Translations under genes and position numbers: made by a program
Shown here: one piece after another, positions 7,156-9,795 of the stretch
Layout: each line of letters starts with the position of its first letter
How positions within the stretch are numbered: position 1 is the stretch's first letter
Notes under the pieces: model-generated
The model's database searches: none
What the model saw: the letters and a program-made list of their open reading frames with translations, nothing else
Told to the model about the DNA's origin: nothing
NCBI GenBank assembly: GCA_035353235.1
Contig: DAOPZG010000099.1
Coordinates: forward strand, 1-9,795
Length of the DNA: 9,795 bases
Source: CAXXOK01 sp035353235
GTDB taxonomy: Bacteria; Bacillota; Clostridia; Christensenellales; Aristaeellaceae
Direction: 5' to 3'

Positions 7156-7184
7156 ATCATATCCTGTTTGCGGATGTTTCGCAA
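7156..7184 (-). promoter_or_regulatory. Glucan hydrolase promoter
   Basis: -35 TTGCGA (7179-7184), a 17-base spacer, and -10 TATGAT (7156-7161) on the minus strand, about 75 bases before the start codon and just after the terminator of the preceding unit. Confidence 0.75.
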
Positions 7185-7206
7185 CTGTACGGCGTTTGCA
7201 GGCAAA
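7168..7206. promoter_or_regulatory. Operator-like inverted repeats at the glucan hydrolase promoter
   Basis: TTGCG-N7-CGCAA (7168-7184) covers the -35 box and part of the spacer. TTTGC-AG-GCAAA (7195-7206) lies just upstream. Similar arms at two sites are typical of repressor or activator binding, for example a LacI-type sugar regulator, but no regulator gene is present in the window. A full CcpA cre site is not seen; TGCAAACG matches only half of one. Confidence 0.4.
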
Positions 7207-7210
7207 GACG

Positions 7211-7255
7211 AAAAACCGCCGGCAGCGAAACCACTTACGGCTCCGCTGCCGACGG
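7211..7255 (-). terminator. Terminator of the whiA/HPr-like unit
   Basis: On the minus strand, a 12-bp stem CCGTCGGCAGCG/CGCTGCCGGCGG (7244-7255 and 7216-7227, one T-G pair) with a 16-base loop, then five T (7211-7215). It lies about 135 bases after the HPr-like stop and ends just before the glucan hydrolase promoter. Confidence 0.88.
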
Positions 7256-7390
7256 CCGGCAGGACACCGACAGTTCCCGGCAGAAGTTGCTCGCTGGGCA
7301 GGCCATGCGGGTTGCCGGAAGCGCTGTTTCCTGCGGGATGGTTAACCCTCTTTCTCTGCCTGTGGCGACGGGCATGGCGGAAAGCGCCGC

Positions 7391-7651
7391 TTAGGCCTGC
7401 TGGCGGGTCAGCGCATCCAGCACCGCCTGAGTAGCGGCCTGTTCGTCCGGGCCGTCGGCGACCAGCATGGCCCGGCCGTCCGGCAGCTTTGCCTGTGAAA
7501 GCAGACCCAGCATACTTTTCATGTTCAGCACCAGCCCCTCGCATTCCAGCGTGAGGCGGCTTTCATATCGGCCTGCCGCCGTTGCCAGCCGTGCCGCCGT
7601 CAGGCGGGTAAAGGGCATCAGCGGCCGTAAATCCAATTCTGTGCGTATCAT
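7391..7651 (-). CDS. crh: HPr-like protein lacking the phosphotransfer histidine (Crh-type)
   Basis: 86 residues that align without gaps to HPr/Crh. The Ser46 region is kept exactly (VLNMKSMLGLLSQ, with N43, K45, S46), as is the C-terminal VADGPDEQAATQAVLDAL. The His15 site is gone: HPr has GIHARPA at 13-19, while this protein has PFTRLTA, so Thr replaces His15, Leu replaces Arg17 and Thr replaces Pro18. It should not pass phosphate in the PTS, but could be phosphorylated on Ser46 by HPr kinase and act as a CcpA partner, as Crh does. GGGAGG sits 8 bases before the ATG. It lies 57 bases after whiA on the same strand; in Bacillus crh also follows whiA, which supports the name. A terminator follows. 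A PTS HPr must exist elsewhere if the cell has a PTS. Confidence 0.82.
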   Translation of the reverse strand: MIRTELDLRPLMPFTRLTAARLATAAGRYESRLTLECEGLVLNMKSMLGLLSQAKLPDGRAMLVADGPDEQAATQAVLDALTRQQA

Positions 7652-7708
7652 TGCTTGATCCTCCCATCACGTCGGTCGTTGGGTTCGGAAAACAGAAACA
7701 GAGAAGCT

Positions 7709-8719
7709 TTAACTTTTCCGTGGTTCATCGGAGCGCGTGCCTTCTGCCGGGGGCGGCGTGCCGTTTGCGGGTTCCTCGCCCAGCTCGTTCGTGATCCATG
7801 CGGTCAGCCGTCGCATCCGGTGGTTTACGCCGCTTTTGCCGATGGGCGGCGTCAGCGATTGTCCAAGTTCCTCCAGGTTCATGTCCGGGGCCTGTACGCG
7901 CGCGCGCGCGATCTGTTGCAGGGCAGGCGGCAGCGCGGAAAAGCGATCGGTTTCCATCAGACGGCGGATCTGCGCCAGTTGCCGCTGGCTGGCGTTCATC
8001 TGCTTTTGCAGGTTGGCGCTGTCGCAGTTCATGGCGCGGTTAACGGTGCCCAGCACCTGCCGCTGTACGCGCAGGGATTCCAGCCGGGTTACGGTCTGGT
8101 GGGCGCCCGCGGCGGTGAGAATGTCGGATATCTGGTCGCTTTGTTTGCAGTAGATGCCGACAGACCCGCGGCGTTGGATACGGTGCACGGGCACGCCGAG
8201 GCTTTGCAGGCATTTGGCTATGTTCAAATCAAGCGGTTCGTCGCGTACGGCAAACTCCAGATGGTAGCCCTGTTCGGGGTTGGTGATCGTTCCACAGCCC
8301 AGCAGCGCGCCGCGCAAAAACGCGCGACGGCAACAATCCCGGTTCAGGCGTACGCGCGGAGCGGTGGAGCGCAGGGTGGGTGCGTCGCCTTCGGGAGCGT
8401 CCATCATCCCCAGCCGGGCCAGTAAAAGCGGCGCCTGCTGCGGGCCTACGGTCAGCACGCATTTGCGCCTGCCGCCGAAACGCGCGTATGTCACGTAATG
8501 AAGCTGCGCTAAAATCTGAAATTCCTTCTGCAGTAATACGAATATCCGCCGCGCGACAGCCGGACTTTCCACGGCAAACTGTACGCAAAGCTGGCCGCGA
8601 CCCAGCAGGGAGATCGAACCCAGCGTCATATACAGGGCGGCCAGCTCCGAAAGGCGGCAACAGGGTTTATCACACGCTACGCGGCAAAGCTCCTCCCGGC
8701 AATCCGATGAAAAAGACAT
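7709..8719 (-). CDS. whiA: DNA-binding protein WhiA
   Basis: A sporulation/cell-division regulator of Gram-positive bacteria with a LAGLIDADG-like N-terminal half and a C-terminal helix-turn-helix. The 336 residues start MSFSSDCREEL, as is typical. CCRRAFLRGALLGCGTI (129-145) and GYHLEF (151-156) belong to the homing-endonuclease-like fold, which in WhiA lacks nuclease activity. NCDSANLQKQMNASQ (231-245) leads into the helix-turn-helix, which ends with the hallmark PPIGKSGVNHRMRRL (291-305). The last ~25 residues are a Pro- and Glu-rich tail. GGAG lies 7 bases before the start. It is followed by the HPr-like gene, the order known from Bacillus, but rapZ and the glmR/yvcK gene are not upstream. 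Instead it has its own promoter and lies beside tRNA genes on the other strand. Confidence 0.95.
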   Translation of the reverse strand: MSFSSDCREELCRVACDKPCCRLSELAALYMTLGSISLLGRGQLCVQFAVESPAVARRIFVLLQKEFQILAQLHYVTYARFGGRRKCVLTVGPQQAPLLLARLGMMDAPEGDAPTLRSTAPRVRLNRDCCRRAFLRGALLGCGTITNPEQGYHLEFAVRDEPLDLNIAKCLQSLGVPVHRIQRRGSVGIYCKQSDQISDILTAAGAHQTVTRLESLRVQRQVLGTVNRAMNCDSANLQKQMNASQRQLAQIRRLMETDRFSALPPALQQIARARVQAPDMNLEELGQSLTPPIGKSGVNHRMRRLTAWITNELGEEPANGTPPPAEGTRSDEPRKS

Positions 8720-8838
8720 CTTTACACTCCGTTAGGCAACCGGCGGACGGCCGCCTGTTGAAGGTCGTATGGGGAAGGCGGAGGAATGGGGTTCGATCTC
8801 CCCGCCCGGCCCGGGGCAGCCCTTTTCCTGTTGCTGTT
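8720..8838 (-). other. GC-rich leader of whiA
   Basis: About 110 bases of predicted 5' untranslated RNA between promoter and start codon. A GGCGG-CCGT-CCGCC hairpin is visible near 8742-8755, and the stretch around 8785-8805 is rich in G and C runs. No gene and no known riboswitch is recognised. Confidence 0.45.
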
Positions 8839-8867
8839 ATTGTACGCAAAAGCGTCCTGCCCGTCAA
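8839..8867 (-). promoter_or_regulatory. whiA promoter
   Basis: -35 TTGACG (8862-8867), a 17-base spacer, and -10 TACAAT (8839-8844) on the minus strand. It is about 120 bases upstream of whiA and back to back with the tRNA promoter at 8941. Confidence 0.85.
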
Positions 8868-8940
8868 GCGGAGGCAAGGCCCTTATGGAGGGGCTGTGGA
8901 TTGAATCGGAAAAATAACAGTCACAGCCGGAAAAAACCGC

Positions 8941-8969
8941 TTGACAGGAAGGAAGCGCCTACGTATAAT
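8941..8969 (+). promoter_or_regulatory. tRNA-Gln/tRNA-Glu promoter
   Basis: A perfect consensus promoter: TTGACA (8941-8946), 17-base spacer, TATAAT (8964-8969). The first tRNA starts 20 bases after the -10 box. Confidence 0.93.
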
Positions 8970-8989
8970 AGTCGATGCAGCTAGCGCAA

Positions 8990-9063
8990 TGGGGAATTGT
9001 GTAATGGTAGCACCTACGACTCTGACTCGTATTGTCTAGGTTCGAATCCTAGTTCCCCAGCCA
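8990..9063 (+). tRNA. tRNA-Gln (anticodon CTG)
   Basis: 74 bases fold as a cloverleaf: acceptor TGGGGAA/TTCCCCA, D arm with GGTAG, anticodon stem TACGA/TCGTA around loop CTCTGAC with anticodon CTG at 9022-9024, T arm CTAGG-TTCGAAT-CCTAG, discriminator G and an encoded CCA. It reads codon CAG. It is the first gene of a two-tRNA transcript. Confidence 0.96.
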
Positions 9064-9067
9064 GTCT

Positions 9068-9142
9068 GGCTCCATGGTCAAGCGGTTAAGACGTCGCCCT
9101 CTCAAGGCGAAATCAGGGGTTCGATTCCCCTTGGAGCTACCA
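9068..9142 (+). tRNA. tRNA-Glu (anticodon CTC)
   Basis: 75 bases: acceptor GGCTCCA/TGGAGCT (first pair G-T), anticodon stem TCGCC/GGCGA around loop CTCTCAA with anticodon CTC at 9101-9103, T arm with loop TTCGATT, discriminator A and an encoded CCA. It reads codon GAG. It begins 4 bases after the end of tRNA-Gln. Confidence 0.95.
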
Positions 9143-9147
9143 GCAGC

Positions 9148-9195
9148 AACACCATGATTGTCCCGGAGCACACTCTTGGCGGATGGTGTTTTTTT
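9148..9195 (+). terminator. Terminator of the Gln-Glu tRNA unit
   Basis: Stem AACACCAT/ATGGTGTT (9148-9155 and 9183-9190) with a 27-base loop, and a run of seven T from 9189 to 9195. It starts 5 bases after the tRNA-Glu CCA. Confidence 0.8.
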
Positions 9196-9328
9196 ATACC
9201 CTAATTTGCTTTGCCTACCCCCATGGGGACACACGCGCGGCAAGTGGGCACCCGTTTCCGCAGGATAAACGGAGCGCACGGTTTCCGTTCACCGGAAAGC
9301 CGGAGACGCAGGCCACACAAGAAAGTGG
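9196..9328. other. Spacer before tRNA-Leu with two hairpins
   Basis: No gene is seen. Two inverted repeats stand out: CCGTTT/AAACGG (9252-9257 and 9267-9272) and CGGTTTCCG/CGGAAA-G-CCG with a 5-base loop (9279-9302). Neither has a T-run, so they are not clear terminators. Their role is unknown. Confidence 0.4.
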
Positions 9329-9357
9329 TTGACATTCATCCGGCGGTTGCATATAAT
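9329..9357 (+). promoter_or_regulatory. tRNA-Leu promoter
   Basis: A perfect consensus promoter: TTGACA (9329-9334), 17-base spacer, TATAAT (9352-9357), 16 bases before tRNA-Leu. Confidence 0.93.
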
Positions 9358-9373
9358 ATCAACGTTGCATTTT

Positions 9374-9457
9374 GCGATCGTGGCGGAATTGGCATACGCG
9401 CACGTTTGAGGGGCGTGTCCGATAAGGGTACGGGTTCAAGTCCCGTCGATCGCACCA
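9374..9457 (+). tRNA. tRNA-Leu (anticodon GAG)
   Basis: 84 bases, class II tRNA: acceptor GCGATCG/CGATCGC, D arm, anticodon stem CACGT/GCGTG around loop TTGAGGG with anticodon GAG at 9408-9410, a short variable arm (TCCGATAAGGGT region), T arm ACGGG-TTCAAGT-CCCGT, discriminator A and an encoded CCA. It reads CTC (and CTT). tRNA 3' ends are common integration sites, and the DNA behind this one is clearly more AT-rich. Confidence 0.95.
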
Positions 9458-9462
9458 AACAA

Positions 9463-9508
9463 GAAACACATCCTGCTGTTATTGATGTAATGACACGGGA
9501 TGTGTTTC
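9463..9508 (+). terminator. Terminator-like hairpin after tRNA-Leu
   Basis: A 13-bp stem GAAACACATCCTG/CGGGATGTGTTTC (9463-9475 and 9496-9508, one T-G pair) with a 20-base loop. The following bases (ATTATAC) are only moderately T-rich. The uridines within the 3' arm may serve instead. It could also work in reverse. Confidence 0.65.
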
Positions 9509-9568
9509 ATTATACAGATTATTACAGACAGTGTGGAATTTTAATATTATACTATTATAAGATACTCA

Positions 9569-9577
9569 TGGTATAAT
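9569..9577 (+). promoter_or_regulatory. Possible extended -10 promoter in AT-rich DNA
   Basis: TGGTATAAT matches an extended -10 (TGnTATAAT), 67 bases before the ATG at 9644. There is no good -35, and AT-rich DNA throws up such matches by chance. Confidence 0.45.
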
Positions 9578-9643
9578 AATATGTTTTCTGGTGAGTCTCT
9601 CATAGAGTGATTGAGTTATGATCAAAATAGGAAGAAGGATAAT

Positions 9644-9795
9644 ATGGCTGAATATATAATGAAAAGAGGAGATGTGATTCGTTATGTTGATATGACTATT
9701 TCTGAAGGATTCTCTATTCAACATGGTATGAATTACAATGTTAAACTGTACCCCGTAAAACGGACACGGGAAAGAGTGGCATTTAAGCCGACGTC
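9644..9795 (+). CDS. Start of unrecognised AT-rich gene, probably interrupted
   Basis: The ATG at 9644 has GAAGGA just upstream and opens a frame to the window edge. The first ~35 residues (MAEYIMKRGD, then a stretch with VIRYVDMTISEGFSIQHG) use AT-rich codons unlike every other gene here. From 9747 the base composition changes and the sequence resembles an insertion-sequence end, so the native gene is probably broken after about residue 34. By chance or not, the frame continues into the element (YPVKRTRERVAFKPT). I recognise no family. Alternatively the whole frame is one real gene and the IS reading is wrong. Confidence 0.5.
   Translation, partial: MAEYIMKRGDVIRYVDMTISEGFSIQHGMNYNVKLYPVKRTRERVAFKPT
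9747..9795 (+). mobile_element. Probable left end of an IS3-family insertion sequence
   Basis: The segment starts with TGTACCCCGTAAAACGGACA. IS3-family ends typically start TG and often contain a CGTAAAACGGACA-like core. The bases before (AT-rich) and after (GC-richer) differ in composition. The right end and the bulk of the transposase lie outside the window. The family assignment is from memory of such ends, not from a search. Confidence 0.5.
9776..9795 (+). CDS. Possible start of IS3-type orfA transposase
   Basis: A GTG at 9776, preceded by GGGAAAG, opens V/M-AFKPT. This resembles the MAYKPSS-type N-terminus of some IS3-family OrfA proteins. Only six codons are visible. The frame is also open upstream into the AT-rich gene, so the start is uncertain. 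Confidence 0.35.

Noticed and set aside
8785..8806. GGGGTTCGATCTCCCC looks like a tRNA T arm
   Set aside because: The G53-C61 pair is missing, and no acceptor, D or anticodon arm can be built around it. It lies in the whiA leader and is best explained as chance hairpin sequence.
1..9795. CRISPR array, rRNA or replication origin
   Set aside because: No regularly spaced repeats, no rRNA-like sequence, and no DnaA-box cluster seen despite the presence of recF.

Overview
The window reads as chromosomal DNA of a fairly GC-rich member of the Bacillota (Clostridia-like). The grounds are a T-box leader in front of threonyl-tRNA synthetase, a whiA gene followed directly by an HPr/Crh-type gene, tRNAs with encoded CCA, purine-rich Shine-Dalgarno sites and near-consensus sigma-A promoters with 17-bp spacers. 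I cannot name a genus. Almost everything is ordinary housekeeping DNA; only the last ~290 bases look like accessory DNA.

Layout. 1-1899, minus strand: the N-terminal three quarters of thrS (the 3' end lies outside the window), its T-box riboswitch with terminator, and its promoter. 1900-2093: AT-rich divergent promoter region. 2094-3582, plus strand: a Sir2-family NAD-dependent deacylase and a metallophosphoesterase, probably one transcript. 3604-3772: convergent terminators enclosing a dense cluster of hairpins with matching outer ends. 3804-7082, minus strand: recF, a ~350-base gap without a convincing gene, and a cytoplasmic GH13 alpha-glucan hydrolase with its own promoter. 7211-8867, minus strand: whiA and an HPr-like gene, with a promoter in front and a strong terminator behind. 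8941-9457, plus strand: tRNA-Gln(CTG) and tRNA-Glu(CTC) under one promoter, then tRNA-Leu(GAG) under another. 9509-9795: AT-rich DNA with the start of an unrecognised gene, interrupted at 9747 by what looks like the left end of an IS3-family element.

How the genes fit together: thrS is controlled by uncharged tRNA-Thr. The HPr-like protein keeps Ser46, the regulatory phosphorylation site, but has lost His15, the PTS phosphotransfer residue. It is therefore probably a regulator (Crh-type) rather than a sugar-transport carrier. It lies just upstream of a glucan hydrolase whose promoter carries operator-like inverted repeats, so a link through carbon catabolite control is plausible but not shown.

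I found no CRISPR array and no complete novel system. The observations most worth a second look are the two active-site His losses (HPr-like protein and metallophosphoesterase), the hairpin cluster at 3604-3772, the long structured leader between the thrS terminator and its start codon, and the AT-rich, IS-interrupted DNA behind tRNA-Leu.
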